A stretch of 64,000 nucleotides of DNA. Source: Chytridium lagenaria. Taxonomy: Eukaryota > Chytridiomycota > Chytridiomycetes > Chytridiales > Chytridiaceae. The notes below the pieces were generated by a model. The model saw nothing but the letters and a program-made list of their open reading frames with translations. It searched no databases and was not told the origin of the DNA. This document shows positions 14,793 to 25,200 of this stretch, in pieces (the stretch's first letter is position 1; every line of letters begins with the position of its first letter). The position numbers and the translations under genes are program-made. The DNA lies in contig JAHLKC010000065.1 of the NCBI GenBank assembly GCA_025449115.1, forward strand, positions 149,548 to 213,547, in the 5' to 3' direction.

Positions 14793-16735
14793 ATGAAAAG
14801 GACAATCACAAAACTCACATGCACCTCTCGTTCCTTCCACACCACCCTTTCCCCCCCTCACCGTCCCACCCCTCTCTCCCAAGACCCCGGCCTCCTCGGT
14901 CGTCCCTCTAACAACCTAAAAATGGTACCACTCACCCCCCCCCATACCTAACCCCTCATAGGGCATCGTTGGACTCCCGAATGTTGGGAAATCCTGCCTC
15001 TTCAATGCACTCACGTCATCGTCGGTGCCATCTGAGAATTACCCGTTTTGCACGATCGATCCGACAGAGGCGAGGGCTGGTGTTGCGGATGAGAGGTTTT
15101 GGGGGCTTGTGGAGCGGTATCGGCCTAGAGTGGAGGGGATGGCTTTTTTGACGGTGATGGATATTGCGGGGCTTGTGAGGGGGCGGCGGGGGGGGAGGGA
15201 CTTGGGAATCATTTTTTGGCGAATGTGAAGGGGACGGATGGTGAGTGATGGAGTTTTTTTTGGTTTTTTTTTGTTTTGGGGGGGTTTTTTTGGTGTTTTC
15301 TGTTTTTTGTTGTTTTGTTGTTTTTTGTTGGTTTGGTTGTTGGACTTTTTTAGGTGTTTTTTGGTGGTTTTTTTTTTTTGGGGGGGAGGTTTTTTATGTT
15401 GGGTTTTTTTTTTTTTTTTTTGTTTTTTTTTGGCAGGCGGTGGTGGGGTTTCTTTCGTTGAAGACGTTTCTTTGGTTTTTCTCTGTGTTTTGTCCTGGTT
15501 TGGTTTTGGTTTTCGTTGTTTTTGGAGAGGGGTTTTGGGGGTTGAGACAGGGTTGACGGATATTATTTACTTACATGGTCGTTCTATAGGGATATATCAT
15601 TTAGTAAGATCGTTCACGAACCCTGGGATCGTTCATGTTGAGGGAGATGTTGTGAGTGCCTTCATCCGCGATTTTGTTTTTTTTTTGGTCTCCCCCATGG
15701 CCTCACCAAAGATATATTTTTTTCTCCCCAGGATCCCATTCGAGACATTGAGATTATCCGCACTGAACTCCGCCTCAAAGACGCTGAACAAATCACAACG
15801 ACTCTTAGAAAACGCGCCGGAAAATCATCCACCGAGCTTTGGGAGCGAGAACTCTTAACCTACGTGAACCACCTGTTACTAGACCTTGACACGGACGTTC
15901 GTACACCATCCTGGACAAAAGAGGAAACCGACTCCCTCAACCGTCTCCACCTCCTTTCCGCCAAACCCGTCGTCTACCTCGTCAACCTCTCTGAAGAAGA
16001 CTATGTGACCCAACGCAACGACGGGTTGGATGCTGTGAAAGCCAAGGTTGAGAAGGAGGGGGACATGGTGGTAGGGTTTAGTGGAGAGCTTGAAGAGTAT
16101 TTGGCGGCGTTGAATGAGGAGGAGAAGAGGGAGACGGTGGATGGACTTGGGAGGATGTATGGAGTTGAGAATGTCAAGTCGGCTTTGGAGGAGATTGTGT
16201 GGGCGGGGTATCGGGGATGAAGTTGATGCATTTTTTTACGTGTGGGGAGATGGAGGTGAGAGCTTGGACTGTGAGGGAGGGGTTGAAGGGACCGCAGGCT
16301 GCGGCGGTGATTCATAGTGATTTTGAAAAGAATTTTATTGCGGCGGAAGTGTTTAAGTAAGTTTTGTATCTACTTTTCCCCAATATTCTTTCTTTTCATG
16401 CCATATCTACCGACTTTCATATATTTTGTATTTCTGGTTAAGTTTTTATGTTCATGTTATACATTCCAATTATTTTGAAAATAATCAATTGCTTTTTTGT
16501 TTCTAAGGTTTTAACCCACATTTTCGTTTTATCGTTGTTTTATTTTTTTTAAAACCAAACATCGTTTTTTTAATCCTTTTTTTTTTCCTTCTTTGCCCCG
16601 GCGGTGTTTAGGTATCAGGATATTGTGGAGTTTGGATCTGAGGAAGCTTTGAAAGCTGCTGGGAGGGTTATGACAAAAGGGAAAGATGCGGTGATTGAGG
16701 ATGGGGATATTGTGCATTTCAAGCTTCGGAGATGA
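14793..16735 (+). CDS. OLA1: YchF/OLA1-type P-loop GTPase/ATPase, probably mitochondrial
   Basis: Obg-related, YchF-subfamily nucleotide hydrolase; family members bind ribosomes and many prefer ATP. The presequence [19 protein letters not shown] is rich in Lys, Arg, Ser and Thr with no acidic residue, suggesting a mitochondrial import signal. [11 protein letters not shown] joins [12 protein letters not shown] across a 37-nt intron (14925-14961). [23 protein letters not shown] (switch II/G3), ...[50 protein letters not shown] (base-recognition region), [23 protein letters not shown] and a TGS domain ending [14 protein letters not shown] follow. Introns: 14925-14961, 15241-15589 (extremely G/T-rich), 15652-15731 and about 16360-16610. 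The frame breaks in a G run near 15180-15195 and near 16218. Stop at 16733-16735. A YchF paralogue elsewhere in the genome could be the cytosolic form. Confidence 0.93.
15241..15589 (+). other. 349-nt G/T-only-like intron of OLA1
   Basis: The intron is bounded by gtgagt and ctatag, with coding phase preserved across it (GTDG|IYHL). For most of its length the sense strand is almost only T and G, with runs of 7-18 T and 5-7 G and very few A or C. Confidence 0.85.
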
Positions 16736-17562
16736 AGCGTAGAGTTCCGTTGTTATAAAGCTCATCGATCTCTGTTTAAATATAAAATGTCGTAGAGGCG
16801 GTGTTGTGTGCGGGGCGAGATAAGGATAGGGGAAAGGATGTAAGGGAGAACATAGCCTTGAAAATGAAGGAGAATGTACTTTGTTTAGACGAATTTAAAG
16901 GGATACACGTTCATGCCACCTAAAACAGTTGGGGTCAGTCCATGGGCCCTGGAGAAGACAGATCATGCCGAGACACATGACCAACCCAAAAATAAAGGCC
17001 GACCAAATGACGATAGATATAAATCACTGCAATTTTTTTGTTGGAAAATTGGATGATACACTTTTAAATATCCTGGACCATCATTGATATCTAAGATACT
17101 TTATCTCTTACCCGCCAATCTGTGACACCATGTTTTATAACGTTGACCACAAACGTTAGGAGGAAGGGTGGTGTCATGTTCTGTTGTTGGTTTTGTTATT
17201 TGACGGCCGTCTTTAGGTGTACCGTTTTCTGCCAATATCATCGTGCTTCGTTTTTACCAACATATATCTACCAACATCTTCCTCGGGAAACGCGTCTGTG
17301 TGGGAGACTTTGTACGGTATCGCGTCAGCCTATTTCTCAAACTTTTTTGGCTCTTGTCATCAAAAGAAAAAGAGAACTCTTGCTTGAACGTTATGCCGTA
17401 CACGGTATGGCTTTTTATAAAGCTTAAATTATCTGAAGTTCCATTTTTACCATTTCCTTCAACTAAAAAAAAGTGATTATATCGTTGACTCCCCGTATAT
17501 CGCGTTAAAAGAGGAAAATATTAAAAGATAAAACATGAAGAAAAGATTTTTATTTGGATGCG
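16736..17562. other. Convergent intergenic region, no gene seen
   Basis: Lies between the 3' ends of OLA1 (plus) and the hydrolase gene (minus). Short ORFs here show no recognisable protein character. Confidence 0.45.
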
Positions 17563-19030
17563 TTATGCTGTTTTTTTAAAAGTGTAAGATTCAAAGTTGG
17601 CTGAAAACATACTACAAATCAAAACGTCCCTTCTTACCTTCATATCAAACGACGTGGCGATGGACGCAATCGCCTCTACAACAATATGACTCGTGCATAA
17701 CGATAAATGCTCGCTTTCCATGTCCACAAACAACGTCGTGTCCTTATTAGCAGCTTTAAGCAGCCCATCCAAATTCAAATCTGCAATCTCCTTTTGATAC
17801 TCATGCCATTTCTATACTTCATGAGTTTCATTTCAGAAAATGCAAGACTCACCGTCTTCCACGACTCATACGGAATCTTAATATCCGTCCACGGTTATCT
17901 ACCTTATCCACCGTGACTACTGCGACCGCTAACCCCTGCGACGTCGCTCCAACCCCTTTCCCCTTAAGCACGATCGCGGACTTGCCCTTCTTCTTCTCTA
18001 ACTGGGTTATAACGTCTAAACTTCCCTTAATTCCTTCAATCTCCCTCTTCATCGCCAATAAACACGTGGTGTCGCATGATCCCATCTTAATGGCGTTGAT
18101 CTGCTTTCTAGAGAGTTTTTTCGCCATCTGACCGCCGGCGGGGATCATAGTGACACCGAAAAAGGAGAGAATATGCATGAAGCCGTTGTCCGCGAGGAGA
18201 GAAGCGGTTTTGAGGACACGCGGAAGACGGGCGGTGAGGAAATCGGAGAGTTGGGGGTGGTCGTTTAAGAGGTTGAGGGGAATAGAGTCGGCTAAAACTA
18301 TGCCGATCAGGTTGGGGGGGTTGTGGGAAGCCTTGTTTGTTTCACACATGGATTAGAACATGGTAAGCGAGTTCAAGTCTTTACCGCAAAGGCTCGAGCA
18401 ACAAGACCGCCGAAAGAGTGGCCAACAACGATCAAGGGAGGAAAGCCATCCTTGATCTTTCCGATCAAACCGAGAGTCTTGAGAAGTTCGTGAAGCTCGT
18501 TAGCAAGCTCTGCAGAGTCTCTTGGCGGGGCTTGCTTTGCTGAAGGAGGGGCAGAAGAACCACCTTTTATTCGTGTCAATACAGCATGAAAACATGGGAA
18601 TCTGATAGCTTACCATAGCCCAGATGGTTGTAGCTTAAAGTAGGTAGCGTGTCTTCAAGAACCTTTTGAAGATACCCCCAACATTCCAACGAGTATCCAA
18701 TCTCTACAATCCAAATGGAATGGTTGTTAAAATCCGTGGTGCATCTGCATCAAAAACTAATTTTATTCACTTACGAGACTCAAACACCACCAACGGTAGC
18801 TTTGCTCCTTTGTAATCCTTTGGAAGGGGTTTCGTCACTTGAGTACGATGAATCTGAAACGAGACTGGCTTCGCATCTCCCAACTTCACCTCCACCAGTG
18901 ACGCGGGATCCGGCTTCGGCTTTCTCAATCTCAATGCCTGGATTATAGAGATCAGCGTGTAAATCGTCAAGAACGCCGTGATCAAAGGGTTCTTTGCTGC
19001 GTAGGCCAAAGCCTGCTCTAATATAGTCAT
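17563..19030 (-). CDS. Membrane-anchored alpha/beta hydrolase
   Basis: Alpha/beta-hydrolase fold enzyme, probably an esterase or lipase; substrate unknown. From the start at 19030 (MTILEQALAYAAKNPL), an N-terminal hydrophobic segment (LITAFLTIYTLISIIQAL) looks like a membrane anchor. It is followed by a strand-rich region (PLVVFESRK), an exon with GYSLECWGYLQKVLED, and the nucleophile elbow GHSFGG (about 18410-18426) within PPLIVVGHSFGGLVARAFA. Then come LIGIVLADSIPLNLL, a helical lid-like region and the C-terminal segment VDMESEHLSLCTSHIVVEAI (about 17650-17720), which supplies a plausible catalytic His. Introns fall near 18350-18385, 18567-18615 and 18700-18770. An in-frame upstream ATG at 19060 would leave only 5 bp to the KAE1 start codon. 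The 3' end could be spliced at 17636 or run to the TAA at 17563. Confidence 0.85.
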
Positions 19031-19065
19031 TTTTTCGTTGAAATTTCTAAATCGTTGCAACAGTC
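19031..19065. promoter_or_regulatory. 35-bp gap between divergent start codons
   Basis: The hydrolase ATG (19030, minus) and the KAE1 ATG (19066, plus) face away from each other with 35 bp between them. Transcription starts and core promoters must therefore overlap each other or the opposite coding region. The KAE1 start is firmly placed by its conserved first exon and 42-nt intron. Confidence 0.6.
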
Positions 19066-20519
19066 ATGATCGCTCTTGGGATGGGTTCGTTCGTTGTTTA
19101 TTGACGAGACTGATGCGATGCGGTAGAGGGGAGCGCTAATAAAGTTGGCGTTGGCATTATTCAGCATAATGAGGATGGGACATCGCGAATTCTTGCGAAT
19201 GTTCGAAAGACATATATAACTCCACCTGGAGAGGGGTTTCAGCCAAAGGACACGGCGAACCATCACAGACATCAGATTCTGGGGCTTGTAAAAGAGGCTT
19301 TAAATGTTGGAGGATTACAGGGGAGGATGTGGATTGTATATGCTTTACAAAGGGTAAGTTGGCATTTGTTGTTTCAGCCAGTGCTCTTATTGATTGGGAA
19401 TGGTAGGTCCTGGGATGGGTGCACCGTTGACGGTCGTAGCGGTTGTTGCGCGAACATTATCATTGCTCTGGAAGAAGCCATTGGTGGGAGTGAATCATTG
19501 TATTGGGCATATTGAGATGGGGAGGTTTGTGACAGGTGCGGATAACCCTGTTGTGTTGTATGTGAGCGGTGGGAACACTCAAGTCATTGCATTTTCAGAG
19601 AACCGGTGAGTGCCACTACAGTCTTTCATTGACATGACTAATGCGCTTGAACAGGTATCAGATCTTTGGAGAAGCTCTGGATATTGCCGTCGGGAATTGC
19701 CTTGACCGGTTTGCTCGCATCATCCACCTTTCCAACGATCCAAGCCCTGGATACAATATTGAGCAGCTTGCGAAAAGGTACGGTGTTCCCCGGATCTTTA
19801 TGTATTTTGGTGTTTAACATATTTTGTTATAGCGGGAAAAAAGTATGTGGAGTTGCCGTATGTTGTCAAGGGTATGGATGTATCATTTTCGGGCATTCTA
19901 TCGAGCATTGAGATTATTGCGAAAGAAGGACTTGCGAGAGGGATTTCAATGAAGCGGACCTTTGCTTTTCGTTGCAAGAGACCTTGTTTGCGATGTTGGT
20001 GGAAATTACGGAGAGGGCTATGGCGCACGTCGGCGCGCGAATGAAGTGTTAATAGTGGGAGGTGTTGGATGTGAGTATCAGATGCATGTACACGGCATTA
20101 GACTCTTAAGAGCACCTAGAGGGTTTTTGCTGTTGTGATGGTTACCGATGATCCTGACATTCGCCTTCATAGGTAATATACGGCTACAGGAGATGATGGG
20201 TTCATGGTGGAGCAACGTGGAGGTAAACTTTTTGCCACAGATGAGAGGTATATATTTACTAAAGCTTTGAGCGTTAAAGCTAACTCGTTTACTGCCAAAG
20301 CTTCTGTATTGATAATGGCTTGATGATTGCGCAGGCAGGCCTGCTAATGTTTCAGAGCGGCCAAACGATGGCAATGAAGGATACATGGTGCACACAGCGG
20401 TGGGTTGCGATTTTTATTTCCCTTCGTTTCGATATAGATGGAGAAGTCAGAGTGAGCTGTTGTCTAATTATTAAGAATAAAGGTATCGGACGGACGAGGT
20501 CCTTGTGACTTGGAGGTGA
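19066..20519 (+). CDS. KAE1: tRNA N6-threonylcarbamoyladenosine transferase KAE1 (OSGEP)
   Basis: Catalytic subunit of the KEOPS/EKC complex, which transfers threonylcarbamoyl to A37 of ANN-decoding tRNAs. The first exon (MIALGM) joins [12 protein letters not shown] across a 42-nt intron (19085-19126), restoring the universal N-terminus. Next come [50 protein letters not shown] (metal-binding His pair, HxxxH), [67 protein letters not shown] and a C-terminal [11 protein letters not shown] ending at TGA 20517-20519. Introns fall at about 19355-19407, 19606-19655, 19776-19832, 20071-20184, 20247-20306 and 20401-20481. Small frame breaks occur near 19935-19950. Length and all active-site motifs are normal for KAE1 rather than its mitochondrial paralogue QRI7. 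Confidence 0.96.
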
Positions 20520-20920
20520 TGCTAATTATACTGATAAATAAATAAACTTAACATCCATTTTCATATCATGACGTGCCTCTTTTCCTTTGTAAATTGTGAA
20601 GAGCATGCAGCTTCTCGTATCTTGTCCACGAACATATTTTACCAGTTCGTACATCCATGCCGTGCAGAGGATGACGGTGTTGCTCTGCCTCTTTCAATCA
20701 AATGAATTTGCAGCCCAAAGACAATTCATTCAAAAAGGACTTTCACTGACCGCTCGTCGTTAGACGGCATCGCGGCGCAGAACTGCCTCATTCTGCATTA
20801 ACTCTCTGCACCATCTGCATTCTTCTCCCCCTTGTCACTCTTCTCTTTCGCTTCTACCTTAATACTGGAAATATTTAAAGGGTTGCTCACTTTTCAACTC
20901 TACCCTCTATTGATGCAGAA

Positions 20921-22243
20921 ATGCCTCCAATTGACCATCAACACCAGCAGTCCATACCGCCCCCTCCTTCCTCTACCTCCGCATTATCTTTCGCATCCAC
21001 AAAACACGCCTTCTCCGCTTCAACCCACCTCCGTCGCTTCGTCATTTTCCCCAAACTCAAGATCCGCCCTGGCTGGCGTCGCAGGCCGTCCACGGTCTGT
21101 CTCCGCGTCCACCACAACAACAACTTCTCCGCAACAGCAATCCATATCAACGTCGCCATCGTCCTCGTCTCATCCGTCTCCACAACTTCAATCGGTCGCC
21201 TCGCCTCTTTCCAGCCTCTCAAAATCCCCATCCCGCACACCAGCGCAATTCAGTCTACAATCCATATTCATTCGGTTTGTGCATGCCGCCGAGCTTAAGG
21301 TTGATGCGCTTGTATACTCATCAACGTCTGTTACGGACTCGGACCTCTCGGTGCCGTTGAGGTCAGGCGTTGACCCCGAGTTTGATGGGTTGCTTTGTGG
21401 GCTTGGGAGCGTTGCAAAGCATTGCCCAAAGCTTATCATTGACTGCGTTATGGTTTGGAGGAAGAGTAAGAGCGAGAAATCAGCGGATGATGTGCCGGCA
21501 AATATGTGAGAGACATTCCGTTTTTTTTTTCTCCTGTAGAAGTGACCTTCCGAGTTTTCCACAAGTTGCTGACTTTGGTGGTTAGCGCTCCTGTTTATAG
21601 ATCTCGAGAGTTTGAGCATATCATCAAAGAGCGAAAATCGGTGAGATTTTCTTTTTGGGCTTTATCATATAAGTTCTGCTTCAAAGTCTGATTATGTGTT
21701 TCGTCATAATGTATTATTACATGCACCAGCTCGTTTCAAACTTTATTCTCTGTCGCGCTCTTATCGAAATCATCCGGAGGTTGACAAAGGAGACACTGCC
21801 GAATGACCTAGGGCACAAGCTAGAGGAAATGGTTTTTGCCCAATTGAGGAATATTGACCGTAAGCACCTTGTTGATTAAATTTGTTGCTATCAGCCTTAC
21901 CTATAGTCGACTTTTTTAATATGTCAAATACTGTGCAGAGAATTGACACTTAAATCCGCCAACCGACAAGCAAATGTGGATCTTTTTTCTGAGTTGATTG
22001 GCACTTTATCTAATATCAGGTAACCATCCCTTTTAATGCAAAAAGTTTCTGATTGTAACTCTGCGTTTCATCGTTTGCTATAAATCTAGGTTCGCTACTG
22101 TCAGCGATCGCTTCGTGCCGAGATCTCGGAGTTGACACGTGGTGGGTCATCAAAGGAGCTCAAATTAGATTTGATTATCCGGAGCATGAGGTTTCTAAAA
22201 CTCAAGGTAAGATTAAGGCGATATATTGAAGGACACTTTTACA

Positions 22244-22284
<41 letters not shown>

Positions 22285-25200
22285 TCTATCCGATGGAATG
22301 CCTGGAGGAGACCGCAGAGTTTCTCCATATATGTGCCGACTTTTTTCAAAATTCACGCACGAATAGCTTGCTTATGCAGAGGTTTTTGCTGAGCTGTTAG
22401 AGCCCATAGCATCTGTGAGTTAACATATATTTTTGATAGCGGTTCTCATATTTTATAGGTCGCCCAAGCTGAGGTTAATCTGCCGGCGTGGATGATGTCA
22501 ATCGAGAGCATATTCTCAAAAGCAATGAGGATGTCGGCAAAGCGCGTATATCAGCATGTTAGGCCATTTCCCCCGTGACATATGCTCTTTTGGGTTCATG
22601 TTCTGACTTTTTTTTTTGTGAATTAGGTCGCCATCCCACTGATCACTACAGTTCTCTGCGTTTCGAAAAAAGAATTTTTTCTGAAAAACTGGCCACCTTT
22701 AGTAGAGATCTGCCTTCAAAAGTTTCGGGATAGGCAACTCAAAACTATGGCATTCAACTGCGTCACTCGATTGGTTTGGGTCTACCTATTTCGTTCTTGT
22801 GACCCCCTCAGTATCAACTCCCAGAGAAGAATTGAAAGTCTTCTTAAAGTCCTCTTCCCCGTTAAATCTAGGATTATTGTTCCTCAAGACACCACACTTG
22901 ACTTTTTCGTCCGTCTTGTTCATATCGTTCTCGTACGCTTCACTGACCCCATTCTTGACCTCCTTGCTTCCCTCCTTCTTGGCCTCGAACCTCCCACCCT
23001 TAACTCTGCAAACTCCTCCTCATCGATCGTATCGTCTGGAACAATTTCTGGCTTTACCTTCGGGTCATCCCCGTCGTCATCAAGCCTATCCAGCTCAGCC
23101 ATGACAGAATCACTATTAGTCGACGATCAACTACAAATCCGTCATGGCAGCAGTGTCTGGAACGTCCGCTGGTACATCGAGCATTATTATTGGTGATTCG
23201 GCCATCAACCCTGAGAGACTTATTATTGCACTCCGTTCATTCCTCTTGTTGTTGGCGGATATTGAAGAAGCGCTCAAGGGCGGGATTTCTCTTGGCGGTG
23301 GGAACATGTACGGCGCTTTAGGTGGCGGGGATTCCAATCCGTCACCATTTGGAGCGGGATATACCGCTGCATCTGTCTCTACTGTTGGATTTGTCGTCGT
23401 AGAAGGGAAAGTTAAAATTCCTCAACCACCGTTTCCGTTATCGAATCTATCACTGTCCGGGGGAATTGAACCTCTTGCTGCTATGTTACATCGGCAGGCT
23501 GCACCTCAAGATAAGAACCCTTTTACGCCATTAGAAATCAAGGACTCTCAGAAGCCTGTACTAAATGCGGCATTGTCGGATAAGATTTTATCAAGGATGA
23601 GCAGTAGTGTCAGGGAATACCTTGATCGTGTTAATGCTGTGTTGGGACGGGTGGCTGTTGGGCTGGACAAAGTTTGTGGGCAGCATTTGTGGAAGAATGT
23701 TATCCCGGCTAATGAGGGTGGGACTGGAGGGCTTGGATTGGACCCGGGGCAGTGGGTGGAGCTGCAGGGGCCATGTCGCCTGGTGGACGGAGGTTGTCAT
23801 TCTCAGATTCCACCCTTGGCGACTTCAGGTCGGAGCGATCCCCCGCGATGAGTTCAGATGGGGCAGCTATGACATCAAGGGACAAGCCAGTGCTTTATGA
23901 TTTGATGAAGAATTATATTGACTGCTTGCCACGGTTTACGCCATCGGGTATGACGGGAGTTCGAATTGTAGAAATGTTATCAAGATACACGTTGCATAAA
24001 GATGATAGTGTCAGGTTAGCATCTATTGCAGCACTGATGAGGGTTTCGTCGATTAAACAGGGGAGAATGATGAAATGGGCGGTAAGGTGTTTTGGACGCT
24101 TGGGGACAAAGCAAGACCTGGCGCGTCATTGCTCCAAGGTGTGCTTCGAATTCTGGGAAACACTCTTGCGATTGCGATAAATGATCGCATTGCAACGTCC
24201 CTTGTTATTGGGGAGAGCACTGAGGGGGTTCTGCGTAGTGGTGGACTGGGCTTGTACGTTGATCTTTTGGAACTTTGGCTGAAGGAGTTTAAAGATGGAA
24301 AGGGAAAAGGTTATGATGAGGAAGAGGTTGAGAGGATTCTTTGTGACATCGAGGGAAGGGGCTTGTTGTATCTTTGCTCGACATCTGTTACTATTCGCAA
24401 AATGGGGTTGCAGATTGTGAGGCTTGTCCCTGCCTTTGAGAAGCAGCTTTCTGGGATGACGGAAGAAGCCGAGGCGGAAGGGCCAGCCTCTAGAGCCAGG
24501 TCAAATGATGGAACGCCTGAGCTCAGGAGACGGCAGGCTTTGTACCGCCCTTCCCGACCTAGTTTCAGCTCAAAAAGAGCGCCTACAATATTCAAGACGA
24601 CCGGTAACTCCCGTCTCAAGCCTCAGCGGTCTCGGATTATTCAAATTATGGAACAGTCAGGTCACGACCTTGTTAGCCGGCATTATTTAGACCCAACGGT
24701 CGCGGTTGGGTCTATGAAGTACGAATCGCAAAAGTACCAAACCCAGCATCAGCAGAACCTTCTTAGACTTCTTGGCATGAAAGATAGTCTTTGTGTCATT
24801 GCATCATCGTCAAATGCGCAGGAATGTTCCATTTGGTATAGATGCTTCCCGGATCTCGTGCAGTGGTTCTACGAGTACGCAAACCCCAAGGCTTTACGTA
24901 TTTGCCTCACCGATGTCTTTGCGAGAATCGTTGCCCTCCATCCGTCTATTCAGGTGGCGTCAGACTTTCCTTCGTCAACCAAATTAAATGGGAATTCGAT
25001 GAGATGGGTGACGTCGTCGCCTGCAGGAAGTAACGCAGCGCTGAATTCGGGTATTGGTACGGGGCAAGGTACCAATGGAGTCATGCCTGCCACCGACAAC
25101 ATCATTGACCAATGGAAGGTGTACTTGACATTTGCGTGCGCCACCATTGAAGTGTCAAGGACAAGTGGATCTGTGATGGAAAAATCAATATTTGGAGCAC

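Noticed and set aside
15238..15556. ORFs through the G/T-rich stretch (Phe/Gly/Val-rich proteins)
   Set aside because: These are translations of an intron; the flanking exons join in frame as GTDG|IYHL.
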